From Branchipolynoe longqiensis (lineage: Eukaryota > Annelida > Polychaeta > Phyllodocida > Polynoidae): 64,000 bases of DNA. The stretch is taken from NCBI GenBank assembly GCA_030323885.1, contig CM059193.1, positions 56,634,749-56,698,748 of the forward strand. Reading direction: 5' to 3'. The notes under the pieces were generated by a model. That model searched no databases. It was given only the letters and a program-made list of their open reading frames with translations, and had not been told where the DNA came from. A program made the position numbers and the translations under genes. Below are positions 32,665 through 43,583 of this stretch, piece after piece (within the stretch, counting starts at the first letter, position 1; each line of letters begins with the position of its first letter).

Positions 32665-33945
32665 TTCCATTCTCTCCCTTCCATCTCTTCCCTTCTCCCA
32701 TCTCTTCCTCCTCCCTTCTCTCCATACCTCCCTTCTCTCCCACCTTTCTCTCCCTTCTCTTCCTCCGTTCTCTCCGTTCTTCCCCTTCCTCTCCCTCTCC
32801 CTCCCATCTGTCCCTACCTCCATTCTCTCCCTTCCGTCTCTCCCCTTCTCTCATCTCTTCCTCCTCCCTTCTCTCCCTTCCTCCCTTCTCCTCCTCCCGT
32901 CTCCCCTTCCCTTCTCCCCTCCCTTCTCCTCTTCCCTTCTCTCCCTCCATCTCTTTATCCTTCCTTCTCCCCTTCCCTTCTCATCTCTCCCTCCATCTCT
33001 TCCTCCTCCCTTCGCTCCCTCCCTCCCTTCTCCCCTCCATTTTCCCCTCCCTTCTCCACCTCCCTTCTCCCCTCCCCTTCTCTTCTCCCCTCCCTTCTCC
33101 TGTTCCCTTCTCTCCCTCCATCTCTTTATCCTCCCTTCTATCCCTCCCTCCATTCTCCCCCTCCATTGTCTCCCTACACCCTACACCCTCCATTCTCTCC
33201 CCCCTCCACCTCTCCATCCTCAGTGTTCTCCCTGCCTCACTTCTCTCCCTGCTCTATATCCCTTCTCTCCGTCCTTCCTCTCCCTCCATCTCCCTCCCTT
33301 CTCTCCCACAACCGCACTCCCCTCCTCTCTCACCTCCCTTTTCTCCCCACCCACTTCAACAACTCCCCTCCCCCCTCTCCCCTCCTCTCCCACCTCCCTT
33401 TTCTCCTCACACACCGCTACAACTCCCCTCCCCCTCTCCCCTCCCCACCCTCTCTTTACTCCGCACCCACCTCGACAATTCCCCTCCCACTCCCCTCCCC
33501 CTCCCCACCCCCTCTTTGCTCCCCACCCACCTCGACAACTTCCCTCCCCCCTCCCCCCCCTACCCACCCCCTCTTTACTCCCCACCCACCTCGACAACTC
33601 CCCTCCACCTCTCCCCTCCCAACCCCCTCTTTTCTTCCCCACCCACCTCGACAACTCCACTCCCCCCTCACCCCTCCCCACACCCTCTTTGCTCACCACA
33701 CACACCGCCACACCTCCCCACCATCCACCCCCCTCCTCACCCCCTCCACAGCCTCGACAACTCCTCTCCCCCTCTCCCCTCCACCATTCCCTCTTTGTTC
33801 CTCATACACCGTTACAACTCCCCTCTCCCCTTTCCCCATCCCCTCTTTGCTCACCACACACACCTCCACACCTCCCCTCCCCTTCCACCCCCCACCCCCC
33901 TCCTCATCCCCTCCACCCCCTTTGCCCTGTTTTAGGCTACATTGA
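32665..33945. repeat. 1.28-kb polypyrimidine tract (CTCCCTT-type)
   Basis: The plus strand is almost purely C and T. The first half is built of CTCCCTTCTC words; the second half carries CACCCACCTCGACAACTCCC units of roughly 60 bp. It begins exactly inside a SINE-1 copy. A 459-codon Ser/Pro/Leu frame and the Arg/Glu/Gly-rich opposite frames are low-complexity by-products. Confidence 0.9.
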
Positions 33946-33959
33946 CAACTAAGCAGTTT

Positions 33960-34335
33960 GCAAAACGTCGGCGCGACGTCGCGCGGCGGAAATGACACGG
34001 ACGCTCTTGCTGACGCATGCGCGCTGACGGCACGCGCCACCTGGCGGGCGGGGGGAGCGCTAAAGGTTGCCAATTTGATGCGATAGGACAGGAAATTTGA
34101 TATGCTCGCTAGGCGGGCAGCAGTGTAGGGCGTGCCACCCAAATCGTTGCCGGCTTATTCATGAGCGATTTATTGCGAATCGTGGTGGGTAAAAGTCGCC
34201 CATGGGCGTTGACCAATCAGAGGGCGGCGCGGTTTGATCACGTGACAATTGTCGTCTGCCACTCTTCCAATACGGGTACTGCGAGTGGAGTTCGGCTGCG
34301 ACCCGTGGATGCCCGGTCGCAGCTTCAGCATAGAG
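33960..34335 (+). promoter_or_regulatory. CpG-rich, promoter-like patch
   Basis: This patch is much richer in CpG than its surroundings. Motifs: an NRF1-like ACGCATGCGCGC at 34013-34024, a CCAAT box GACCAATCAG at 34211-34220, GC-box-like GGGCGGCGCGG next to it, and an E-box TCACGTGA at 34238-34245. No clear first exon follows; SINE-1 sequence starts at 34521. It could be a host promoter, an old LTR or chance clustering. Confidence 0.35.
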
Positions 34336-34520
34336 ACGAGAAGGCAGGATATTTGTTGAATACACACTCACACATATATATATATATATGTTGGATGCAT
34401 AAGCATTATATGAAGATAAATAAACAGAATGGATTATTCATCCTATATTATATCATTATGATTATTATGTATTGTCGCTGCCGCTGTGTGGGTTTCATTC
34501 TTAGACCCTCTCCTGTAAGC

Positions 34521-34862
34521 TTTTGTTTGTTGTTGGTTTTTACATCCTAGCAACATCTAAGGTCATATCAGGACGGGTACCGACTTGTGACAGTGCGCAC
34601 TCATGGTGACTTTATAGTGCTGCCTCACTGGAAGACCAGGTCGCCAACACCATGACCTGATATCCCACTCAGTCACATTATCCTGACACTGAGCCTACCA
34701 GTCATTGCCCTATCCTAATAATGCCAGGCACCTGGCTAGGAAGCAACAAGTATCAATTTTTTAAGTCATTGGTTTGACTCGACCAGGGTTTGAACCCATG
34801 ATCCCACAATCTACCAGCACGGGAGACGGATGCTCTAACTCATTCGGCCATCCCGGCTGGTC
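34521..34862 (-). mobile_element. SINE-1, full length
   Basis: Minus-strand copy from the TTGTTTGTTGTTGG tail through the body to the tRNA-like head ending in TTCGGCCATCCCGGCTGG. Confidence 0.88.
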
Positions 34863-35241
34863 CCCCTCCTGTTTAAGCTATCAGTGCTGTTCTCGTTGGT
34901 CGGTGGCGACTCCAGCGGCGATTAGGAGTACCAAGACCACCATTTGACTGTGTTCATTCCCGTTCCAAATGCTGTTGCTATGTAACGGGAGATGGATGCT
35001 CTAACTCATTGGGCATCCCGTCTAGTCACTTCCGGTGTGAATGCTAAAGCTGCGACCTGACATGCTGGGTCACAGTTTCAGTGATTCCTGAGGGACCAGC
35101 GGAACTTGGAATATCCCACCTAAACTATTTCTGGTGTGTTGCAACCTATTTTTTGTTGTTAACATGTTTTATTAAAGTTGGATAACAAATAATCAGCACT
35201 GAGGCATTTGTCAAATATACACAAACCTAGCTTAGATAACA

Positions 35242-36056
35242 GTTTGTTTGTTGTTGTTTTACGTCCTGGCAACATCTAAGGTCATATCAGGATGGGTACT
35301 GACTTGTGACAGTGCGCACTCATGTTGAATTTATAGTTTTCTTTTGGTGTTTTTTTAATTTTTTTTATTGAGGCTGTATTTATACTGTCCATAGCATATA
35401 AGCCCAGGTACCCAGGCTTGTTTTCAATGCTGGCCAGTTGTAGTGTTGGTGTTATCTTACCACACAGTGGCTGCTGATAAGGTATTTGATTGCCTGCATT
35501 TCAGTAGCAGATAGATAATTGGTTGGTATAGTTAGTAGCCTATGTTAGTTTTTTTGGATTTTCTTGGTATATATGTATTTATTTTTCTGCTCTTATTACT
35601 AGACTAGCCTACTCCTATTTACATATCATAGGCTTGTACGTAGCTGTGTGGTGTGTTATCTGGCTACTTTTGGCATGGTTACCTTCCATTGGGCGTCCCG
35701 CTGGTGGGCCGTGACATATCACATGCCCCTTTGCAGTGCAGTTTACTGGGGGCTTTCTAGCCTTATTTTGCACAGATATTTTTTGTAAGTTTTTAGGTCA
35801 GGAATTTGTCTTCATTTACCGTTTGGGCATTCCACACCTTGGCAGCCATTTCCAGCGTGCTTCTCTCATGAGCTTTTATTTGGCTTCTGGTCTGCTTTAG
35901 TAGTGGCGCATTATTTGCTCTAGTAGCCCTTTGTGGTTTTGTTAGAAGTTTAATGTTTTGACTATAGCTAGTGCTGCCCCACTGGGAGACCAGGCCGCCA
36001 GCACCATGACCTGATATCCCACACAGTCACATTATCCTGACACTGAGCCAACCAGT
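35242..36056 (-). mobile_element. SINE-1 copy split by LINE-2
   Basis: The 12-bp GCTTAGATAACA is duplicated at 35230-35241 and 36057-36068 and bounds the whole insertion. SINE parts are 35242-35336 and about 35968-36056; LINE-2 lies between. The tRNA head is truncated. Confidence 0.88.
35337..35962 (-). mobile_element. LINE-2 copy 2, 3' end only
   Basis: It matches the 3' part of 11025-11650 (ATTGAGGCTGTATTTATACT, TGGGCGTCCCRCTGGTGGGCC, abridged) with the T-rich tail at 35337-35370. TATAG flanks it at 35332-35336 and 35963-35967. It shows that LINE-2 was active after SINE-1. Confidence 0.85.
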
Positions 36057-36139
36057 GCTTAGATAACATGATGGGGGAATAGACTCTTGTGTTAATAGTT
36101 TCAAGTTCTATTGTCACATACCAATTACAGAAATATGCT

Positions 36140-36407
36140 TATTTGTTGTCGCTTTATGTCCTAGCAAAATCTAAGGTCATATCAGAACATGTACTGACTA
36201 GTGACAGTGCACACTCGTGGCGTCTTTGTAGTGCTTCCCCACTGGGAGACCAGGCTGCCAGCACCATGACCTGATATCCCACACAGTCACATTATCATGA
36301 TACTCTACAAACCAGTTCTTGCCCTATCCTATTAATACCAAGTGTCAAGCTAGGTAGCGACAGGTATCAATTTTGTGAGTCATCGGTTTAACTCGACTGG
36401 AATTTGA
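36140..36407 (-). mobile_element. SINE-1 copy split by element E2 (3' part)
   Basis: Body from TTTGTTGTCGCTTTATGTCC to GACTGGAATTTGA. The head continues beyond E2 at 39350-39400 (CCTCCCGACCTTCCTCACGG, AGCCTGCGCTCT), which resembles the head at 53840-53900. Confidence 0.8.
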
Positions 36408-36689
36408 TGTAGCAGTCACACTACGACGACAAGGCCGACGACAGCCCAACGACTTGTCGTTTTGCTCTGTCGTCGGCTGTCGCTACGGTGTCGTTATGTT
36501 GTCGTTCGGCTGTCGCCGCGACACCTCCGCGACAACTCCAGTTTCTCCACTGTCGCCCGGTTGTCGTCGGGTTTTTGTGCATGTTGAAAAACCTCGGTGA
36601 CAGACGCTGTCGTTCGGCTGTCGCTACGCTGTCGCTACGCTGTCGTCTTGTCGCTAAGCTGTCGTTAAGCTGTCGCCGGGGCCGTTTGG

Positions 36690-39175
36690 CTGCATAGTCA
36701 ACAGTAACACACATGTTTGTACCGTCCCATTTCTTCATATACACACACATATACACACACAGAGACACACACAGAGACACACACAGAGACACAACACAGA
36801 GTCACACACACAGACACACACATACACACACACAGACACACACAGAGACACAGATACACACAGACAGACACACACACAGAGAATGGGACGGTCCAAACAT
36901 GGCTCAGTTTAGCTTGCTTCGAGGGATGTTAGGACCGTCCCAAATATGAAGACTGCTTCCTAACAGGTCCGCCGCATAAACCTACATGTTTGCACCGTCC
37001 TATTCTTCATATTTCTGATAAAGACTGCTTCCTAACAGGTCCGCCGCATAGTCTAACACACATGTTTGTACCGTCTCATTTCTTCATATATCATATGGAG
37101 ACTGCTTCCTCACAGGTCCGCCGCATTACATGCATGTTTGTACCGTCCCATTTCTTCATATATCATATGGAGACTGCTTCCTCACAGGTCACACTTGCTA
37201 TCCGGACCGCACCTTGTCCACACCTCTCTCTATCACCTCTCCGCCGGCCGGACACCTCCTTGATATGTCTGAAAAGAGTTCCAGGAGGGGGTGCCTGCCG
37301 GCATTTTCACTTTCTACCCTTACTCTGTCCGTGTCTATGGCTCGCCGGTTGGTCACCATAGGGCAGATAGGCACGGGCCTTTGACTCAACTCTCCTCATT
37401 TCTCTTTCCTAGATCTGCCCATTCGATTTCTCCCAGGCTCACTTCTTCCCCTAACCAGGGTTGTTGTGTTCTTGGGTGGGGCTCTTGACCTTTTACCATT
37501 TCTCTGTCTGGTTCTTGTTGCTGGAACGACCGCTGCTCCCACCTTTGCCCGCCTTCCTCGAACCCCTGCTGACCGGATGCAAGTGCTACACTACAGACAC
37601 CATACAGCTCTACTACAAACAGACGGCACGGAGAGATCCGCTGCCACCCGGCGCCCCGTCGCCACTACGTCTTGAAGGATGTCCCAGCCTTCACAACACT
37701 TCCTCTGAGACCACTTCACCCGCAGAAGACATGTCTTAACCAAAGACTGGGCCGATTTATCGGAGCCTCTCTATAAATGTTGCAGTTCTGCAACCGGTAA
37801 CCGTCGTAAGGTTACGAACACCCCATACCATACCATACCACCTCACAGGTCCGCCGCATAAACCAACATATTTGAACCGTCCTATTCTTCATATTTCTCA
37901 TGGAAACTGCTTCGTGTGTGTCTGTGTGTGTGCAGTGGTGTGTCTGTGTGTGTGTCTCTGTGTCTGTGTGTGTGTCTGTGTGTGTGTCTGTGTGTGTGTC
38001 TGTGTGTCTGTGTGTGTGTCTGTGTGTGTGTATCTGTGTGTGTGTCTCTTTGTCTGTGTGTGTGTCTCTGTATGTGTCTCTGTGTTGTGTCTCTGTGTCT
38101 CTGTGTGTGTCTGTGTGTGTGTCTGTGTGTGTGTCTCTGTGTGTGTCTCTGTGTGTGTGATAAACCACACACACTCACACTCACTCACACTCACTATCAC
38201 ACTCACTATCACACTCATACTCACTATCACACTCACTATCACACTCACTATCACACTCACTATCACACTCACTATCACACTCACTATCACACTCACATTC
38301 ACACTCACTATCACACTCACTATCACACTCACTATCATACTCACACACACACAGCAACAGAGACACAAAGACACAGAGACACACACACAGACACACACAG
38401 AGACACACACACAGAGACACACACACAGAGACACACACACACACAGAGACACACACACACACACAGAATGGGACGGTCCAAACATGGCTCAGTTTAGCTT
38501 GCCTTGAGGGATGTTAGGACCGTCCCAAATATGAAGACTGCTTCCTACCAGGTCCGCCGCATAAACCTACATGTTTGCACCGTCCCATTCTTCATATTTC
38601 TCATGAAGACCATAATTATCAGTCGCCTCCTCCAGCCTTATATCAATGGACAAATGTGACTGATGCTTTTCTGTTCGCACCACCTTGTCCCGGCTGTCCG
38701 TAATTATCAGTCGCCTCCTCCAGCCTTATATCAATGGACAAATGCGACTGATGATTTTCTATTCACACCACCTTGAACACTGCTTCCTAACAGGTCCGCC
38801 GCATAAACCTACATGTTTGCACCGTCCCATTCTTCATATTTCTCATGGAAACTGCTTCGTGTGTGTCTCTGTGTGTGTAGTGGTGTGTCTGTGTGTGTGT
38901 CTGTGTGCGGGTCTGTGTGTGTGTCTGTGTCACACTCACTATCACACTCACTATCACACTCACTATCACACCCACACTCACACTCACACTCACATTTCTT
39001 CATATATCATATGGAGACTGCTTCCTAACAGGTCCGCCGCATAGTCTAACATACATGTTTGTACCGTCCCATTTCTTCATATTTCTCATGAAGACTGCTT
39101 CCTAACAGGTCCGCCGCATAAACCTACATGTTTGCACCGTCCCATTCTTCATATTTCTCATGAAGACTGCTTCCT
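36690..39175. repeat. About 75-bp tandem units and microsatellites inside E2
   Basis: The unit AGGTCCGCCGCATAAACC, ACATGTTTGCACCGTCCCATT, CTTCATATTTCTCATG, AAGACTGCTTCCTAAC recurs at about 36700, 36965, 37040, 37110, 37850, 38550, 38790, 39030 and 39110. Between units are CACACAGA/GTGTGTCT tracts (36735-36880, 37910-38160, 38340-38465, 38860-38930), (CACTCACTAT)n at 38180-38340, and a tandem 87-bp duplication at 38610-38775. CGTCCCATTCTTCATA and its complement near 38465 and 38523 make local hairpins. Confidence 0.85.
37480..37815 (+). mobile_element. Retroposon R5 copy 2
   Basis: Same family as 23421-23708, ending in the hairpin GTAACCGTCGTAAGGTTAC at 37797-37815. Similarity may begin further upstream (37380). 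It was inserted into the tandem array of E2. Confidence 0.65.
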
Positions 39176-39554
39176 AGGCACTGTCGCGGCACTGTCGCGG
39201 TACTGTCGCGGCACTGTCGCGGCACTGTCGCGGCACTGTCGCGGCACTGTCGTCCAACTTGGCCCGAATTTGCATATGTCGTCGGGTTTTCACAAAATCC
39301 AAGTCGCTGGGCTGTCGTCGCCGCTTGTCGTCGTAGTGTGACAGCCACATGACCTCCCGACCTTCCTCACGGGTAGCCTGCGCTCTGACTGATTACAACA
39401 GTAATAGCAGTCCGAATTGCCACTTGATGTAACAAGGAATCATTTATGGTGGTGTGATTCTGTGACAATGCAATCATATAATTAATGACTCCAGAAACCG
39501 TTTACCGCCTCTTTTAATTTTTGCTTTTTAAGGATTACACTCCCCCTTCGATTC

Positions 39555-39892
39555 CCGAACAGACGGGATGACCGAATGAGTTGAGCATCCGTCTCCCGTT
39601 TTGGTAGATCGTGGGAATTCAAACCTTGGTCGAGTGAAACCAATGACTCAAAAATTGATACTTGTCGCTTCCTGTCCAGGCACTCATTATCATTAGGATA
39701 GCGCAATGACTGGTTTGCTCAGTGTCAGGATAATGTGACTGTGTGAGATATTGGGGGTCATGTTGTCAGAAGCCTGGTCTCCCAGTGGGGCAACATTATA
39801 AAATTGCCATGAGTGCGCGCTGTCACAAGTTGGTACCCGTCTTGATATGACCTTAGATGTTGCCAGGACGTAAAACTCCAACAACCAACCAT
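39555..39892 (+). mobile_element. SINE-1, full length
   Basis: Plus-strand head (ACGGGATGACCGAATGAGTT), body and 3' end GGACGTAAAACTCCAACAACC. The copy has mutated positions in the B box (ATTCAAACCTTGG). Confidence 0.85.
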
Positions 39893-40239
39893 CTTCGATT
39901 CTTTCCCACCTCCATCCACGCCTTCAAACCTGAGGCGATAATTTACCAAGGCGGAGTCATGAGGTGAATAGTGGTTAATTATCTGTACATGTCTAGATGG
40001 GTCAGGTCCCATTTTAGTGTCCTGATTCAGAAGAGGGCGGGACCAGACCCCTCAACCAATTAAAGGAGGGGGGCGGGGGCCATCCAGGATTGTCGCTCTG
40101 GGTACATAGTGATGGACTGTGGCCGACGTCCATGCTATGAGCTGCATGATCTTGGAGATCGTGCTGCAAGCCGCTGCACAGTGCCTGTGCCCTCTCATGG
40201 AGAGGAGTACGTGTCGAGATCTGCCGGGGACCCGCCGAA

Positions 40240-40570
40240 CACGAGTACCCTTGTCCTACCCCTGCTGATGCAGTTCATGGCAACTCTCGGAGATGCGAGG
40301 GTTTCCTTTAGGTGGTATGCATGCCATCAGGTCGCACTGTGTGGGGGCGAGGGGTCGATGCCGTGTCGGGCCGCTACCTGGATGTACTTCTTTGCCTGTA
40401 CTGCCTTGCTCTTCCATGTCCCAGATGCCAGTCGCACCAAGCATACCTCGAGGATTCTTTCGTGGGTCCGGTCGGGGTATCCTGGGAATAGAGGGAGCAA
40501 TTTAATACGATATTCACATATATGGTACTTGGATCCAGTATAGTATATCACCTGACCACACTCTCCCAAT
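40240..40570 (-). pseudogene. Possible YR recombinase N-terminal fragment
   Basis: On the minus strand the frame VRLASGTWKSKAVQAKKYI followed by QVAARHGIDPSPP resembles the N-terminal SAM-like region of the YR-1 recombinase (ALATRTWTNKAGHVNLYINF). A shift near 40320 would be needed to continue with a KETLASPRVAMNCISRG-like stretch. There is no catalytic part. A 144-codon plus-strand frame (40109-40543) overlaps and could equally be what is real. Confidence 0.3.
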
Positions 40571-41320
40571 GAGAATCAAGCATCTACAGCTCTACCAATG
40601 AGAAACAAGCATTTCCGGTCCTCATGGTTACAGTTATCTGCCCACCACCACCAAGCTGTGTGGCTCCCATGGCCACCACCTGCCCTGAGCTGAGTGTGTG
40701 GTGATCCATGACTAGCAGAGGTGGGAGGGGGTAGTGGGTAGAGCTCTAAGTGCCCTTTACACACTATCTTATTAGCACCACAATGTATATTTACCAATGA
40801 GTCAAGTACTACGAGTAACTACATAAACACATTTATGCACCTGGCCCTATATAGCTGTTTAACAAATAGAACAGGTAGTGTACTCCAGCCAGTATTCGAT
40901 TAACACAACCCGAGAATGGTGCCAGTTCCAGTTATCACTTGGTTTATATTCTCTGCGGTCGCCTTGCATGCATCAAATCATAGCCACGTTGATTAGGACA
41001 GTTTGTGTATTAACTGTATATATTTATGTTCAGATTTGGGTATTCATTCTAATGTATATCTTGTTTGTCCGAGTGTGGGGAATTGTATTTGTATGTAAAT
41101 TATGTTAAAAGTACCCACATTTTGAAGCTTCCAATTGCCTGATAAAGAAACCTGACTGTGGAACTGCACAGATAGATCTGAACTATTTGATAGAAATAAG
41201 AGAAATTTGGTTTAAAATCAATGGAAATGAAATGGATATAACTAAACTAGGCGCTCAACAATACTTTAAACCCTACCCTCTCTTAACAATATTTTGCCGC
41301 TTTTGCATTTCTCGCCCTAG
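40571..41320. other. Unassigned stretch, possible intron
   Basis: No repeat family or gene is recognised. If the exon at 41321 is real this may be intronic or upstream sequence. Confidence 0.35.
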
Positions 41321-41499
41321 GTTCGTATCAGCAATATGCGGAGGAATCCTATGGAGTGGGCCTCTCCAGCCACTTCCTCTTTCTTTATCTTCCACTGACC
41401 CCAGACAGTCGGAACGCCTTCGTCAGAAGGTTCAGCTCTCCATGCAGCATGCCAAGCGCACAACGGCTTTCAACCTGTACAAGCGCTCCATGCAGTCTG
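41321..41499 (+). CDS. Candidate host-gene exon
   Basis: A pyrimidine-rich acceptor TTTCTCGCCCTAG ends at 41320. The frame then reads through PRQSERLRQKVQLSMQHA and KRTTAFNLYKRSMQS, which has normal composition. It ends in phase 1 before a weak donor GTACAG at 41500. The next exon candidate at 42148 starts in the matching phase. The protein is not recognised. The alternative is a decayed mobile-element fragment. Confidence 0.4.
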
Positions 41500-41842
41500 G
41501 TACAGTTTGTATATTGTTTTAATTTCATCTCCTTGTTAAACATCTACCATGCCAAGCACACAATGGCTTTCAACCTGTACAAGCGCTCCATGCAGTCCGG
41601 TACAGTTTGTATATTGTTTTAATTTCATCTCCTTGTTAAAAATCTACAATGCCAAGCGCACAATGGCTTTCAACCTGTACAAGCGCTCCATGCAGTCCGG
41701 TACAGTTTGTATATTGTTTTAATTTCATCTCCTTGTTAAAAATCTACAATGCCAAGCGCACAACGGCTTTCAACCTGTACAAGCGCTCCATGCAGTCTGG
41801 TACAGTTTGTATATTGTTTTAATTTCATCTCCTTGTTAAACA
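41451..41842 (+). repeat. Exact 100-bp tandem repeat x4 spanning an exon-intron junction
   Basis: GCCAAGCRCACAAYGGCTTTC starts at 41451, 41551, 41651 and 41751, so the period is exactly 100 bp. Each unit holds the last 49 bases of the candidate exon, the donor GTACAG and about 50 bases of intron (TTTGTATATTGTTTTAATTT). Units differ at only a few positions. Confidence 0.95.
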
Positions 41843-42147
41843 TGTAATATTTTTTTGTCCCAAGCATTTCTTTTCTAGCGAAATTAAAGTTGGTTTGTTT
41901 GTTCTGTCTGAAGACCTTAGATTGGACACGACCTAATTCTCTATGCTGATGTCATCTTAAAGAACACACATTTCACTGTTATTATATATGCACTATACAT
42001 CCGTATTGGAATAGCACAAATTAATTATTTGTTGCTTTATTTAACAATTTTTCTTCCTTTTTACCTAGCTTTGTCTATAATTGCCATTTGCCTGTTTAGT
42101 TTTCATTGAATTGTGGTGTTTAGTTTTGCTGTGATACCTCAACACAG

Positions 42148-42276
42148 ACGGCGGGGTCGATATGCTACTGTTTGTGAATTCGCCACGGGTCAATAATGAC
42201 GTATGCTCCGGCACTGCCCCAGACTTCTTTGTCAACAACTGGGCAAGATTCCGGGAGTGGTTCGTCTACAAGGATG
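42148..42276 (+). CDS. Candidate host-gene exon
   Basis: The acceptor CTCAACACAG ends at 42147. Joined in phase to 41499, the frame reads DGGVDMLLFVNSPRVNNDV, CSGTAPDFFVNNWARFREW and FVYKDG. It ends at a good donor ATG|GTCAGT (42277). Amino-acid composition is that of a folded protein. I do not recognise the family. Both exons end in phase 1. Confidence 0.45.
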
Positions 42277-42455
42277 GTCAGTTTTGGCTTTGCCGAATGC
42301 CACTTCTTTGTTTTTCTCACTATCAAAATATGTCCATCTTTTTGCCTCTGTAAAACCTGTGCTGCTATACGTACCTGCCTTTTTTTTTCATTATTTCATT
42401 CTTTCTTTCTTTCTTTGTTATGATTCTGACACATATTTTTTTTGTGTGGTGAATT

Positions 42456-42700
42456 AGTTGTTTAAGCAGGGGAATTTCAGTCATAGGCAACTGGTCTTCC
42501 TCATTCCACTGCTGGTCGATAGAAAGCCCTGGTATGAGAGCAACCGGCCTTTGGTGACGCTGTAAGTTATACACAGTGGTGGAAATCCAAATTGGCAGAG
42601 CTGGGGGCATGGGGAATCAAACCGCCGAGCCTCAGATTAGGAGTCTGACCTAGAAAAAAGTCAGACACTCTAACCACTCTGCCACAGAGAACGCCACAAT
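42456..42700 (-). mobile_element. SINE-3 copy
   Basis: It is the reverse complement of 13990-14292, including the head (CTCTAACCACTCTGCCACAGA) and the body blocks CCAAATTGGCAGAGC and CCTTTGGTGACGCTG. Confidence 0.85.
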
Positions 42701-43077
42701 ATTTAATCTCCTAATGTGGACTCACCATGAACAAAGCTGCTGCTGCTTACACTATTACACAATTATTAAAGCTGCATTTGTTTCTGCGTAGAAGGCAATA
42801 CTGAGTCAATTTAACATAACTTAGAGGAAGAAGTGAAGGCTGACACACCGACCTGAATTCCCACATATTGAACCATGTACGTTGCGAAAGAAATACACAC
42901 GATTGAGGTGAGTGGATTGTCCCACATATTCAACCATGTACGTTCCGAAAAAAAGTACACCCCATTGAGGTGAGTGAATCGTCCCAGCCAAACTTAGAGG
43001 AAGAAAAGAAGGCGGACACACCGACCTGAATTCCCGCATATTCAACCATGTACGTTGTGAAAGAAATACACACGATT

Positions 43078-43162
43078 GAAGGCCTTGGCTGTGCTGACCA
43101 AGCCCTCGTCATAAAGCTGCTCCAGAGTAGCATGCTGCTCTGCTCTGGTGGAAACCATATTC
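43078..43162 (-). CDS. Candidate duplicated exon, long version
   Basis: On the minus strand an acceptor TTTTGTTTGCAG precedes a frame reading NMVSTRAEQHATLEQL and YDEGLVSTAKAFN. The copy at 43540-43583 has the same acceptor fused directly to the QLYDEG part, so the two differ by a clean internal deletion. Not recognised. Confidence 0.3.
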
Positions 43163-43539
43163 TGCAAACAAAACTTAGAGGAAGAAAAGAAGGCACTTAG
43201 TCAATGCAGAGGTTAACCTGACATTGGAAACTGAGGTAGATGAATCAAGTACTGAAGCGCTTGAGTGGATTGTCCCAGCTGAACTTAGAGGAAGAAAAGA
43301 AGGCTGACATACTGACCTGAATTCCCACCTATTGAACCATGTACGTTGCGAAAGAAATACACACGATTGAGGTGAGTGGATTGTCCCACATATTCACTCA
43401 TCTATGTTGCGAAAAAAAATACACCCCATTGAGGTGAGTGGATCGTCGCAGCCGAACTTAGAGGAAGAAAAGAAGGCGGACACACCAACCTGAATTCCCA
43501 CATATTCAACCATGTATGTTGCGAAAGAAATACACATGA

Positions 43540-43583
43540 TTGAAGGCCTTGGCTGTGCTGACCAAGCCCTCGTCATAAAGCTG
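43540..43583 (-). CDS. Candidate duplicated exon, short version
   Basis: The acceptor TTTTGTTTGCAG ends at 43584 on the minus strand and the frame QLYDEGLVSTAKAFN follows. It is a copy of the 3' half of 43078-43162. Confidence 0.3.

Larger units (their letters stand above)
36408..39349. mobile_element. GTCACA-family element E2 (word: CTGTCG), 2.9 kb
   Basis: Inverted termini GTCACACTACGACGACAAG lie at 36415-36433 and 39324-39342, a perfect 19 bp. TGA is duplicated at 36405-36407 and 39350-39352. Both ends are filled with CTGTCG(C/T) words; at 39178-39245 GCACTGTCGCG repeats seven times. A near-palindrome GGTTTTTGTGCATGTTGAAAAACC sits at 36570-36593. The middle is an expanded tandem array with CA/GT microsatellites and a second retroposon. 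No transposase frame is seen. Confidence 0.85.

Noticed and set aside
32566..33945. 459-codon Ser/Pro/Leu-rich frame
   Set aside because: It is a polypyrimidine tract read in one frame. It starts inside a SINE and has mirror frames on the opposite strand.
37812..38510. Cys/Val and Thr/His-rich frames
   Set aside because: They come from CA/GT microsatellites inside element E2.
40109..40543. Plus-strand 144-codon gene
   Set aside because: Unrecognised, with no splice or promoter support, and the opposite strand has a more plausible recombinase-like frame. Left undecided.
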